From positions 310,001 to 374,000 of the forward strand of contig JALQBC010000004.1 in NCBI GenBank assembly GCA_023375675.1: a stretch of DNA of 64,000 nt, written 5' to 3'. Position numbers and translations under genes: made by a program. The stretch is from Cytospora piceicola. Its lineage: Eukaryota; Ascomycota; Sordariomycetes; Diaporthales; Cytosporaceae. Shown piece after piece: positions 10,121 through 21,471 of this stretch (positions within the stretch are counted from its first letter, which is position 1; every line of letters begins with the position of its first letter). The notes under the pieces are model-generated. The model was not told where the DNA came from. It was given only the letters and a program-made list of their open reading frames with translations, and searched no databases.

Positions 10121-13100
10121 CTATGCCTCTGCGCCGCTGACGTTCATATCCTCCACTTTCCACTCACCGTCGACCCAGGCCTGCTTCTCGCCCAGGAAGA
10201 CAACGCTCTCGGCCTGCTTGTCGAGGGCCTCGACGACGTACTTCTGGGCGACCTCGCGCACCTGCTCCTTGGTGACGTCGAGCAGCTGCTCTCTCTTCTT
10301 CTGCTTCATCGACTCGTCGACACCATACATGAAGCGGCCCATACCCTCCTCGTTGACCGAGGTTGGCGCGTCCACGGACTGGAACACGCTGATCTTGGCG
10401 TCCTCGAGGTCGCGGTCGCTCCACTTCTTGTCCACCGCCCACCGGCCGGCGTTGCGCATGATGTTGAGCGTGTTCACCGGGTTGGGGTCGCGGTACGAGT
10501 AAAACCCGAAGAGGCCGTCCATGGATCGGTGGTACGCGCCTCCACCGTAGGCACCGCCCTTCTCGCGGATCTCGTGGTGCAGGTGCTTGTGGGTCAGGAG
10601 CTGGGACAGGATCTGGAGTGGCGCGCCCTGGGGGGATGTGTAGGACACAGTAGGGACGGCCAGCGCACCGTAGTATACTTGGTATGGCAAGGGGTAGAAC
10701 GACTTGATGTTGCGTTCAAACTTGCGTGGCGACTGTGCGGGGAGGTTGGCAGGCTCAGAGGAAAAGGATTTGAGGAACTCCGAGAAGGAGGCGGTGTTGG
10801 CTTGCACAGTTTCGGACCCGCAAGTGATAGCTGCGCGGATGTTGCCGCTAGTCATAGCCAGCTGCTGGATTCGCTTGAGATTCGCAATGACATCCTCGAG
10901 CTGGTCCGACTCCGGCCGGCCGGCAAGCGAGGCAATCAAACGGACCTGCGACAGACCGCCGATCTGCTCTGAGAGGTAGCCATGGGTGGTCAAGCCAGCT
11001 TCCGCGGCCCGACGGGCATACGAGTGACCAGACGAGGCAATGTCGTTAACGACGCCATCAGAAGACGCTTGGATCAGTTGCCGGATCTGCTGGACAGCTT
11101 CGGGGCTGTCGAAGTTGGTTTCTGCAACCAACTTGCGCAGCAGGTCAAACACGTGAGGGACGTTCCGGTCCAGTGCCATGCCCGTGAAACCGAAGCCCTC
11201 AGACGCTCGCGTGTAATCCGTGGGCGAGGAGGCCAGGTGGTGGCTAACGGACACACCACCAGTCTTCAACTTGATCAGATCCTCCAGCTCTTCCATCGTC
11301 ATATTCTTGGTGCCGAGTCGCATGATTGACCCGACGAAAAGCGGAACCATCAACCTCAGCTCGTCTGGTAGGTTGTCCAGCGTGTTGATGAGACGGAAGT
11401 AAGTAAGTCCATTGGTCGGAGCCTCGTACCACTGGGTCTTCACCCCATCCACGACATCATCCCGCAGGACTGCCGATGTCTTGCTTCTGGGGATATCACG
11501 CACGTGTACACTGGGCAGGCAACTCAGGTCCTCTGTGTTTGTCTTACCTTGCTCGACAAGCAGTTCAAGCTCCTTCTCTTCGAATGCCTTCTGGGCAGCC
11601 TCCTCGCTACCAGCCCCCTGCTTCGCAGCCTCGATCTTGGAAGCGAGCCGATCGGATTCTTCCTGGACCAACTCTTGCCCAAACGTGGTCGAAGGTGACA
11701 TGGTGAAGGTCAACGTGTTGTCGTTGAGAAGATACTTTTCCATGAGTCCTTCGAGGTAGCCGCCCTTGGCTAGCTCTGCCTCGAATGAAGCAAGTGTATC
11801 ATTCCACGCAAGAGAGTCGAAGGGATCGATACCGTTGAACCAGCTTGGCTTCAACCTGTGCAGCAAAGACATGCCAAATTTGGCGGTCTTGTGCTTGAGA
11901 CTGAGCTCGAGCTGGTGGAGGTAGCCATCAATCTTGGACTTGTCGAATCCTTTCTGTTGCACATCGCGTAGGATGCTCTGCAGCTCGGTCTTGACCTTTG
12001 GAACATCGCTTTCTTGCACGCCACTCAAGCCGACAGAGAAGATGCCCCGGGAATTGCCACTGTCGTAGCCGGTGTTTGGCGACCAATCGAGGCCCAATCC
12101 CGACTCGATCAAACCCTTGTAAAGAGGTGATCCATATCCGTCCATAAGCAAAGCAGAGAGAAGAGAGAGGGAAAAGGACTCGACAACGTCAGTTGTTTCC
12201 CCTAATATCCAGGAGACGGAGGTCTTGAACTGCCTGTTCGCATCAACCAGTGGGTCGACTGGACCCTGCAAAGTCACCTCCCTTGGACCGTCACTGAGGT
12301 CAACAGGTCGGTGGATCTTCAAGTCCCCTCGTATCCTCTCGAACGCACTGAGCTGGGCATTGATCTCCTTGAGATGGTCAGCCAACGGCATATCGCCGTA
12401 GGTAAAAAGCTTGGCGTTGCTCGGGTGGTAGTGCTCGTCGTGGAACTGCTTCAATTGCTGGTAGGTCAAATCGGTGATCTTCTGTGGGTCGCCACCGGAG
12501 TTGTTGATATCCGGGAAAATATGGTCCTGGAATCTGATGTAGTACAGATAACCAGCGTCGGACATCTGGCCCTTCATCTCGTTGTATACGACGCCCTTGA
12601 ATACCAGCTTGCGATCCTCGGGTTTGGCCTCCTCGCCACTGGCGATGGCTTGTGGGTTTTCGGGACCCACCCTCCAGCCTTCCTGCGTGAAGTCGGTCTC
12701 TTTCAGAAGAGGATGCAGTGTCGCGTCGAGGTAGACGGACATCAGGTTCTTGAAGTCCTGGCCGTTGGTGGTAGCGAAGGGATAGAAGGTGTGGTCTGAT
12801 GCAGTGAAAGCGTTCATGAAGTTGGACAGAGTGCGAGGCAGCATCTTGAAGAAAGGGTCTCGAATGGGATACCTAAAGCTCTTGTCAGTCTCCGGGACTG
12901 TATGCATACAGGAATATGGGCGGGCGCTGCTGACTTCTCGCTACCACAGAGCGTGGTGTGCTCCAGGATATGTGGCACGCCGGTATCATCTGGAGGATTT
13001 GTCTTGAAGCCGATGGAGAAGACATTGTTGCTGTCGTCACGGGCGATATGGAGGTGTTCGGCGCCAGTCTTGTCGTGCTGGAGGTGCAGGGCTGTCAACT

Positions 13101-13239
13101 CGAGCTCAGGGACATGCTTGCTACGTAGCAGAGTGAAGCCATGCAGCTTCTCGCCAGCCTTGGGAAACTGAGACAGCTCTGTTACAGCTCGCTGTGCTCC
13201 TTTGACGGCAGCATGGCGTAACGCCTTGGTCCTTTGCAT
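10121..13239 (-). CDS. CYM1: mitochondrial presequence protease (M16C metallopeptidase)
   Basis: Two exons, complement(10121..12872, 12935..13239), give 1018 residues, the usual size of Cym1/PreP. The 62-bp intron (GTCAGC...TTTAG on the minus strand) splits the lysine codon of CGSEKYPIRDPF. The inverted zinc motif HILEH is at residues 90-94 (H90, E93, H94). It is followed by [20 protein letters not shown], the peptidasome regions, and a C-terminal [26 protein letters not shown] that matches the substrate-binding Arg/Tyr region of the family. The enzyme degrades cleaved targeting peptides and other short peptides in the mitochondrial matrix. The N-terminus [18 protein letters not shown] is basic and free of acids, as expected for a matrix presequence, which is why I start at 13239 and not at further upstream frames. 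It is adjacent to nothing functionally related. Confidence 0.95.
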
Positions 13240-14252
13240 CTCGCCGGTAGATCGATCGGAGATGTGCCAAGTAGGAGGGGCTGAGTTTAGAATTTGGGGT
13301 TGAGAGGTGGGAGGTGGAGGTGGGATTGTAACAGAGTAGCTAACGGTTAAGCCAAATAAATCCACCTTGCCGTGAAGGCGTTCCAGCTTTTCGGGACGAC
13401 GGATGCTGGTGGAAAATCTTATTTTGACGGGCTACCCGGTGACGTATTAAGGCCGGCCTGCTGCCGTGTCGGGGTCGAATGGTTGTTAAGCAAAACCCAA
13501 ACGATCACCGCGCCGCCGTTTGGCGGTTGGGGGTGGAAATCGATACTATGCGTAGCGACGTACTTTACGGAGCAATCACCCTAGGCAGAGCAAGTACGGA
13601 TCTGTATGACCCCGACTGCCCGAGTTGAGAGAAGCTGTTGTTCGCATATCAAGGGATGCATTGTAATCCTTCGATCAGCTACAGCTACTAATTGACTTGA
13701 TTCTATAGAAATCTTTGAATCCTTATACCTGACAATATAATTGGGCCAATCCTCCAGCTTGTTCATATTCTTGTTGCTTTGAAATGACCACCAGCGAAGG
13801 GCGTGCATCCAATATTCTGTGCTAAGCTGGGTTCATGCAGTCCTGATTCCCCTCTGGGGTGCTGAATTCGACAGTTGATGATTAGACGTCCACGGGTGCT
13901 TACAGCACTACCACCCCAGCAGCTCCCAGCGACCCCCAGCACCCAGGGGGTCCGTGCGCCGTGCCTCTGCACCCACCTGCTGCACCCACCCCCAGTGAAC
14001 GTCCATTTCGCCGTCCGCCGTCTTAACACGCAATTTTTCAACCAACAGACTTAACAACTTTGGACCACAACCAGATCAAAGCTTACTCCGACGCCACTCC
14101 AGCTGCCTGACCTACCTTGCCAATGACTATTTAGTCACTGGTGAAGGAGACCTAGCTCAATTCCCGACGTCGCCGTCGACATCGACATCGCTGCACCCTG
14201 AAAGGAACCGCCTATCCTAGTGGCCCCGGTCGGTCCCTCCGACGTCTGCACC
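13240..14252. other. divergent intergenic region between CYM1 and taxilin
   Basis: About 1 kb between two divergent starts. It should contain both promoters. No gene, RNA or repeat recognised. Confidence 0.6.
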
Positions 14253-16110
14253 ATGTCCACCACCGCACCTCTCGCGCCCCAAGCAAACAGTTCGCCTGGC
14301 ACTGGCACTCCTATTGACGATGCACCCGCTATCAACGGCAATCATCTTGTTAACAACGAGCCGAGGCCGCCTCCAGCCCCTCCATCTGGCGCCGCACCGA
14401 ATAAGAAAGACCGCAAGGCGAAGAAGGCGCTAGACTCGAATGAAGCCTCCAAACTCGTTGCACAACGAATATCCCAACTCGAACATGATGCTGCTGGAGA
14501 GAAAGATCAGGAAGCTGAGATTGGTGCGTGTGCTCTTTCCCATCTGTGAGGTCACGAGGGGTCCATTGAAGTCAATATGAGGGGCACATGATATGCATGC
14601 GGACCGGAGTGGGGGGGGGGGGGATACAGGCAGATTGCTGCACGGGTATCAGCCCAGCACGTCTCACCTCAGGAGCTGGACAAGAGAGCCAAGACATCTT
14701 GGTTCTGGCCCCAGCTCTGGTTCTGGCTGCGTGAAGTGTCCGTCCGTTTGGAAGCTTTGGGCTGGTGTTGCGAACATGGGTGCGCAGTTCTGCTGACATG
14801 CTGGTTATCCAGAGCGCGAGGTGAAAAAGGCCAATCGCGAACTTCAGTCTCAGACTTCCCGGATGAGCGAGATCCAGAAAATCGACCACCTTACGAAACG
14901 ATGCCAGGATCTATTACGCGACATGAAGCAACATGAGCGGGAGAGCATTAAGAACAAGAAGCGGGCAGACCAACTGCAGAAGGAGAAGGACCATGCAAGG
15001 AACGAGCTCACCAAGCACACGGGTCTTCGGGAGAAGCTCGAGAAGCTGTGCCGAGAGCTGCAGAAGGAGAACAACAAGCTAAAGGTATCTTGCTACTATT
15101 ACCTGCGCGGGCCAGCGCTTTTCGGTGGAGCTAGGCTGACGGTTGGGTCTTAGAACGAGAACAAAACCCTGACGGACACGCAACGGCGCAACGAAACGGC
15201 TTGGGACGAGAAGTACAGTGCTCTGTTGCAGACTTTGGACGATTACCAGGAAGAGAAAGACAACCCGCGGAAGCAGGTTGTGGATATGGACCTGGAGGAG
15301 CTGTGCGTGCGCCCCCGCTCTTGCACGATTGTTACCCCTCTAACGATTCGCAGGTTCAAATCACGCTTCAAGAGCCTGATCGACCAATACGAGCTACGAG
15401 AGCTACATTTCCATTCCCTGATGCGGACCAAAGAGCTGGAGTTGCAGTTCAACATGTCAAAGTACGACAAGGAGAAGAAGAACTCGGAGGTAGAGTCAGC
15501 CAGGGCCAAGCAACTCAACACACAGGTGCAGACCTTCTCCAAGACCGAAGCCGAGCTCAGAAACCAGCTCAACGTCTACGTCGACAAGTTCAAGCAGGTG
15601 GAGGACACGTTGAATAACAGCAACGATCTCTTCCTGACGTTCCGAAAGGAGATGGAGGACATGTCGAAGAAGACGAAGCGGCTGGAGAAGGAGAACGAGA
15701 GTCTGAAGCGAAAACATGAGAAGATGAATCAGAACATCTTCAAGATGGCGGACGATCGGAACAAGCACCTTAAGGACATCGAGGACCAAAAGAAAAACAA
15801 CGAAAAGCTCAAGAGCATCATCACGCAGATGCAGCAGCAAGGACGGGGAATACCACAGGGCATGCAGGGCACGGTGGAGAGCTGCTACGCCGAAGGCGAG
15901 GGCGAGGTGGATGGGGAGGAGAGCGAGTATGAGGACGATGAGGAGTACGAAGAAGGTGATGATGTCAGCGAAGAGGGCGAGGAGTACGAGGAGGACGACG
16001 AGGAGACCGAGGACGAAGCTCCGCAGTGCCAACCGGCTGAGCCCCAACAGCCCCAACCATACGGCCCCGAGCGCCCACCCCCTCCAGCGACGACCAACGG
16101 AAACCATTAG
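14253..16110 (+). CDS. taxilin family coiled-coil protein
   Basis: Four exons, join(14253..14523, 14813..15084, 15154..15302, 15354..16110), give 482 residues. Introns have good branch sites (tgctgac, taacga) and all phases agree. Residues about 60-400 are a long coiled coil with the taxilin signature KIDHLTKRCQDLLRDMKQHE, LREKLEKLCRELQKENN, FKSRFKSLIDQYELRELHF and LRNQLNVYVDKFKQVEDTL. The N-terminus is a Pro/Ala-rich unstructured stretch with KKDRKAKKAL. The C-terminus is very acidic (runs of E/D with EYEEDDEE) and ends in Pro/Gln-rich sequence. Animal taxilins bind syntaxins and nascent-chain complexes; the fungal function is little known, so a role in membrane traffic is an inference. The third exon's start and the 289-bp first intron are the least certain parts. 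Confidence 0.9.
14612..14623 (+). repeat. poly-G run in taxilin intron 1
   Basis: A G-only run of about a dozen bases inside the first intron of the taxilin gene. Confidence 0.8.
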
Positions 16111-17629
16111 GGGGATCTCGGTGTGCTTCCCGGATTCTTTAGGTTTTTGCGTCGACGCTGACATCTCGCCGGACGTTTTCCCTGCTTGTGGCTGGAGCGA
16201 CCATCTTATTTCGATTGGTGACTTTTTCAGGCTGTTTCTCAATGACTTTCGACCCGGACTATGGCCAAGTGGCCTATGCAATACCGCTTAGACTGAGACG
16301 GGGGCTATGGACGCCAGACTGCACCCCCTTCAGCAAACACTGCTATGGGTGTATTCATTAGTGTTTGACAGCCTAGTCCGTCTTTTCTGGGTCTTCGAGA
16401 AACAGAAATGGAGAGCGTGGAAGGGCTTCATGAGTTGCACATAGGCAACAGGTAGTTACGTGACCAGCCTTAAGCACTGTAGGATAACCACTCAATGAGA
16501 CAACAGCGTTGCACTCATTCAAAAACTCACTTCGAAGCTTCTCTGTGTCCTGGACTTGCTGATCCTTGCTATAAGGGCAGATTAACGAGTGTGAAGGGGG
16601 TATGAACGGAGTGGTTAGCAGGTACAGATGAAGTGGGGGTTGGATTTTCAGCCTCATCCATCATCTTCCATCTTTGTATGTCCGACACCACGGCACCACG
16701 GGATTACGGGCTAGGTATCTACAAATGAACAATTGAACTGTGTATGTACTAATCCTCTACCTCTTAGTACGTACCTGGGTATATACACAGTGGTCTACCT
16801 AGTCTACCCTCCAAGGGTTGTAAGTAAGTCATCATTCCGATAGGCGAGGACCCACGTGCCTTAATCCCCACTGAATGAGTGGTGGCCCAAGCTGCTGTCA
16901 AGGTGAGGGAGGTGCCCTGTTCACCCTGTGGCACCACGCTTTGAACTCCCACTGGGCCCTGCATTTTGAACTTGACAACGATCAGCCCCGAGCTGCTGCA
17001 CATTGCATGGGATGGTAAAGACTAAAACAATCCTTGACAACAGCTCGTCTTCATCTACATCTTCATCTTCATCTTCGTCTTCGTCTTCGTCTTCGACTTC
17101 ATCTTCACGCTGCTTACCTTGATCCAAATTATTATTCAGGACCCCTTGTTCCCCTTCCAAGAGTTATTCTGCCATCCTCTTCTTCGATAGTCTGGGCTTC
17201 GCACTCTGTACTGGAGTTGACTGACTGCCCGCCTATTTAATACCCTGCTTGCGTTAGTTAGTGCACCCCAACTACCGCCTCGGTTGATACGTCATCATCA
17301 CTGTCATTTCGCGGGCTGAGCCGCTTCAATTGAAGATCACTCTCCCCCCCAACAAAACATCCCCGAAGACGCCGCTTGAGGCCCATACCACCACTTCACT
17401 CCGCTGTCGTAAACTGCCGTTACACATCCACGAGAGAACTCTTTCCCCCTCTCTTGGAAAGGACGCCCAGAAGGGTCGCTGTTGTGTGCGGCCTCGTCCT
17501 TTTTCTTCTCTTCTCTTCCCTTCTCTTATCTCCTCTTCTTTCTTTTAATCCCAGACATTAAACAACCAACACACGACGACCGACAACAGACGACAGATGA
17601 CAGACGCCGACGACTGCCCATGATACACG
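16111..17629. other. intergenic, 3' flank of taxilin to next start
   Basis: No gene recognised. It holds a hexanucleotide-type CTTCAT/CTTCGT tract (17046-17106), several CTACCTAG-like short motifs around 16710-16810, and, just before 17630, a long pyrimidine-rich leader (CCTCTTCTTTC type) typical of fungal promoters and 5' UTRs. Confidence 0.6.
17046..17106. repeat. CTTCATCTTCGT imperfect tandem repeat
   Basis: Trinucleotide-register repeat (TCT/TCA/TCG). Read on the minus strand it would encode an Asp/Glu run, but no gene is evident there. Confidence 0.8.
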
Positions 17630-19018
17630 ATGGCATTCCTCGAAGACCCGCGACTCCGTCAGCGCTGGAATCAAATTTCCCACAACGCCGAGACCGTCAC
17701 CGAGAGCGCCGCAGAAGGCATCTGGACCTTCCAGCACCGCTACATCCACCCTTGCCTCGGCTTCTTCGTTGAATCCATCGAGGCATGCACCGCGCCCTGC
17801 TGCGGCCACCCTGAGGAACGCGCCCGGCGCGCGCGCGCAAGGGATCACAGGGCTGAATATACCTTTGACTTTTATGATGACTGGGATGACGACGACGAGG
17901 TGCTAGCTAGGGGATACGGCAGTGGGCTCCTGGGCGGCTGGGGCTCTGGCGGTGGGAGCTCGAGGGGTGAAGATTGGGACCGGCTGATTGGAGGCTCGGG
18001 CGTTGGTACCAGGAAAGCCAGCCTCAGCGCCGAGGTCGCGGACCAGCCGAGACGGAAGAGGGGCATGAGCTATGGGACGCGCGGTGTAAGACGGAAGACT
18101 AACGAGGAGGAGGACCCGACCATCATACCGAGCACAGCGCCGCTCGGGTTCTTGGGAAGACTGCCATGGAAGATCGGAGGGACGTTGCGGTACAAACCTA
18201 GCACGGCTTTCCTGCAGGACCACCCTGGAGCCACGTCGCATCCGGATGAGAACCTGCCACTGCTGGATTCGGATGGCGACGAGGACTTCCATGCTCATGT
18301 TACGGCACATACGAGGCAGCGCAGTGGGACGAGCGGCTCGGGCGATACTTCAGACTCGTTCAGGTCTAGGGGGGATCTTTTCCCCAGTGACGGGGAAGGA
18401 GAAGAGGATGCCGTTCCGCTAGATGACGAGTTCGCAATGGCGTTGAACAGGGTGGACGACCGCGCCAGCAATAGAACAAGGAGTAGTAAGGGCAAGACAC
18501 CGGCAGAGGAGCAGGAAATGTCATGGCATACCGGCCCGGAGACGACGACGGCATTATCATCCAGAACTTCGAAATCCTCGCTGAGAGCTAGGAAGAGCTC
18601 ATTTGGATCGATACAACACCTGGAGGGCCCTCTACAGCCAGTCATTTCCCAGTCACTCGAGGACCTCCAGCGCGAAGAAGAAGAGGCCGGGATGCGGGAG
18701 GACGAGGAAGTCGCCCGCAAGAGGGAGGCGGCCGCCCAGCTGGCCCGTCGGCGGGGACTATCAGCCAGTGATAATTTTAATACGGGAGAGTCAGAGTCGA
18801 GGGCAAAGAGCGCGATGCTCAGCATGGGGGAAATACCACCACCACAAATTCCCCAACAGGAATACAAACAGGTCCAAGACACAGAACCGGACCAAACCAC
18901 ACTGCCAGAAACACAGAACCCGCAAGGCCAGCTACACAAGACGAAACCCCAGGACGAAGACAAGGCCCAACAGACTGAAGACGATTTTGTGCCTGCGAGG
19001 CTACCTAGCTTCCGATAG
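17630..19018 (+). CDS. conserved-looking fungal hypothetical protein, 462 aa
   Basis: One uninterrupted frame with a C-rich pyrimidine leader before the ATG. I recognise no named domain. The N-terminal 75 residues look folded and conserved in style (RWNQISHNAETVTESAAEGIW, FQHRYIHPCLGFF, a CTAPCCGH cysteine cluster, then an Arg-rich patch). The remainder is disordered: a Gly/Ser segment, basic patches (RRKRG), acidic stretches, many Ser/Thr and a charged helix REEEEAGMREDEEVARKREAAAQL near residue 355. No signal peptide and no transmembrane helix. The CC pair could be palmitoylated, which would place it at membranes, but that is speculation. Function unknown. Confidence 0.75.
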   Translation: MAFLEDPRLRQRWNQISHNAETVTESAAEGIWTFQHRYIHPCLGFFVESIEACTAPCCGHPEERARRARARDHRAEYTFDFYDDWDDDDEVLARGYGSGLLGGWGSGGGSSRGEDWDRLIGGSGVGTRKASLSAEVADQPRRKRGMSYGTRGVRRKTNEEEDPTIIPSTAPLGFLGRLPWKIGGTLRYKPSTAFLQDHPGATSHPDENLPLLDSDGDEDFHAHVTAHTRQRSGTSGSGDTSDSFRSRGDLFPSDGEGEEDAVPLDDEFAMALNRVDDRASNRTRSSKGKTPAEEQEMSWHTGPETTTALSSRTSKSSLRARKSSFGSIQHLEGPLQPVISQSLEDLQREEEEAGMREDEEVARKREAAAQLARRRGLSASDNFNTGESESRAKSAMLSMGEIPPPQIPQQEYKQVQDTEPDQTTLPETQNPQGQLHKTKPQDEDKAQQTEDDFVPARLPSFR

Positions 19019-19733
19019 CGTCTGAAGAGTATTGTAAAGCGTCGATTTCCGGGAGTCCGCTCTAGAGGCAAGCGATTTTTGAAGAGGTTTGGCTAGGTCT
19101 GAGCCGAACAACAAGATCTCGTCGTCGTCGTCTCAGGGAGATATGCGGCGAGGGACTCAGTTTATGGCGTTTACGATATCCTACGTGTCGGTCGGTATGG
19201 TAAACATGCCATGGATCGGCAGAGTAATGGTACAGATTAATCAAGAAACTGTTTCAACCAGGCAATCTTGCTGGGCAACAAGAATGTCTCGCACGTCCTT
19301 CGCCATACGCTAGACAAAGTCTAATGATGAACGACTGGAAATATCTCAGTACCGTGCATACTGACATCTGTGTCACGACGTACCGCCCTTATTACACGAT
19401 CTGCCAAGACACCCCTCTTCGCAGGATTTGACCGGATTTCTTTCGCAAGCCGCTTTGCCCCATGGGCTGCTGTTCTTGCCTTGTTGGGGCGGCGCAGCAG
19501 CATGTTGGACGGTATGCATGTTGGCTGCGACTTGATCCACTGACGCCCCACCAGTTTCTTCAGCTTCGCTCATTTTGTGCTCTTGACGCCTTAGGATTTC
19601 GTTTGCTCATTGACCGCCACAATAAACTTAAAGAGCTGATTCCGGCTGTCCTTGTCTTTGGTCTGATTCGTTGCCGCGTCCTTTCGTACAACCGCTTGTC
19701 GTACAACGCCGTTACTGTCCACGCGAAGTCAAG
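19019..19733. other. intergenic
   Basis: No gene recognised. The stretch should hold the 3' UTR of the preceding hypothetical gene and the promoter of the next. An open frame at 19462-19746 overlaps the start of the next gene out of phase and has no support. Confidence 0.5.
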
Positions 19734-20985
19734 ATGTCTGACCTAGACGCGAATATCGCCAATGGCACTTGTTATATTGGCTACAAGCAAGCGGCGGGCG
19801 ACGAGCTGGTCCCATGTGGCAATGCAGGCATCGCAAATGTGCCCTGTTGCTTCGGGGGGGACTATTGCGACTCCAGCAACACATGCTATGATGACGACAG
19901 TAAGTCAATATACCCTCAAAACCACATCAATAACCCCCAGACCCCAAGCTAAAACCCCCTCACAGCCGGCAATACCTATTTGGCCGGGTTAGTTTTGTTT
20001 CGGACGAGTACACGGTTACAATTCGATTATCTACTGATCTGAACCCTTCAAATCTAGATGCACCGACCCCGAATATACCGACAGCTCGTGCCCCTGGAAG
20101 TCGGACGACTTTGCAGACCAGGAGTGGGTCGGCGTGACGCGGTGCGACGCCATCGACGAGGATGCCGACGTGTGGCCCTGGGCTGGCTGCTCAGTACCAA
20201 CGAGCGCCTCCACCTCGCTCGAGCGCCTCGGGGCGTGCGACTGCGACGGCAAGGCCACCCTCTTCAGGGACGAGCAGGCCCTGCTGCGCCACGCCAGCAT
20301 CCCCGAGACGGCCGGGGGCTCCATCTCCTGGGTGGAGGGGTACGAGGTCACCGCGGCCGCGAGCACGAGCGCGGAGGCGACGGGGTCGTCGTCGTCGTCG
20401 TCGTCCACGACGTCTCTGTCGCCCGCGAGCACGGGGGGGACGAGGTCGAGCAGCGGTGCCGCCGCCGCGACGGGCACGGGGGCGGCGGCGGCGGCGTCGG
20501 CGGGGGGCGGCTCGCTCTCGGCGGGCGCAAAGGCCGGGATCGCCGTCGGGTCGGTGGGGGCCATGCTGTCGATCCTTGCGGTCGCCGTGGTGGTGTTCCT
20601 CCACAGGCGGTCGAGGAGGAGGGCAGCCGGCGGCGGCGGCGGCGCGGGCGGCGGCGACAGGGGCGCCTATGCCCCCACGGCGGCGGGGGAGCCGAGTCCG
20701 GGCCGGGCCGAGGCCATGCAGTCTGTGGATGCGTCGGGCGGCGTGCCGCCGCCGGCGTATTCTGGCTTCAAGACGGAGCTGCCCGCGGATGAGTCTGTCA
20801 TGCCTAAGAGTCTGCGGACACCAAGTTCTCAGCTGGGGGTCACGCCGGAGCTGTCACAGTCTGAATTCGGAGACCGTCCTATGTCTATGGTCTCGGAGTT
20901 ATCAAGTAATGAGGGTGGCGAAAGGGGCAGGTTGGGCAGTCCGGTGTATCCAGTGATGGCGTCCATATCTGAGCTTCAGGGGTAA
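19734..20985 (+). CDS. Cys-rich ectodomain protein with one transmembrane helix
   Basis: Three exons, join(19734..19899, 19966..19987, 20058..20985), give 371 residues. The second exon is only 22 bp; its splice sites and phase make the conserved text CYDDDTGNTYLAGCTDPEY. The first 150 residues hold the cysteines (GTCYIG, VPCGN, VPCCFGGDYC, GCTDPEY, SSCPWK, WAGCS, GACDCDG). A Ser/Thr/Ala/Gly-rich linker follows, then a single membrane helix (AKAGIAVGSVGAMLSILAVAVVVFL) stopped by HRRSRRRAAG, and a cytoplasmic Pro/Ser-rich tail. This layout is common in ascomycete plasma-membrane proteins of unknown role. Unusually there is no cleavable signal peptide at the chosen start MSDLDANIANG; an upstream missed exon is possible but none is evident. 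Function unknown. Confidence 0.75.
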
Positions 20986-21471
20986 GGGAGAGCCAGTTTT
21001 GTTATCAAGTCGACCACGACGAATAGTCCGGGGTCTGCCGATTCTGTTTCGGTGGCCATCCATGAATGTGTTCATGATTTAATGCGTATTGATGGTATGG
21101 AAGGGGTGGGTTGGATTGGTTGAAGTGAAAGCAGCAGGAAGAAGCTGAGTCCTATTGTTCACTCTCTACAAGACCGAGTCGGACTAGGACTACATTCAGA
21201 TACTCGAGTGTCTATACGGCTTTAGTAACGAGTTGATCATGAAACAAGTGTTGGTTCACTCAGCCAGATTATCTGACAGCATATACTTGTAGTTTCGATG
21301 AGGTTTCGTAGCCTCGTGCAGGCTGTTTCATCCATAAGCCAAACCAGAGTACTGTCATTGTTGCGTATTGGTTGCAAGGCCCAGGAAGTTGGCCGCTGTG
21401 AGATTGTTTTCTTGTTTTTAGATATTGTGGAAATCCGAAGGTAGTAAGCGGCCGTTTCAGCTCTCTATATC
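20986..21471. other. convergent intergenic region
   Basis: 3' flanks of two converging genes. Nothing else recognised. Confidence 0.6.

Noticed and set aside
10094..10972. 292-residue plus-strand frame
   Set aside because: Antisense of CYM1; no independent evidence.
13300..13365. Upstream start for CYM1
   Set aside because: The in-frame extension is Pro-rich and acidic in part and would hide the basic presequence that begins at 13239.
17046..17160. Acidic minus-strand protein (Asp/Glu run)
   Set aside because: The run is a translation of a simple CTTCAT/CTTCGT repeat; the rest of the frame has no protein features.
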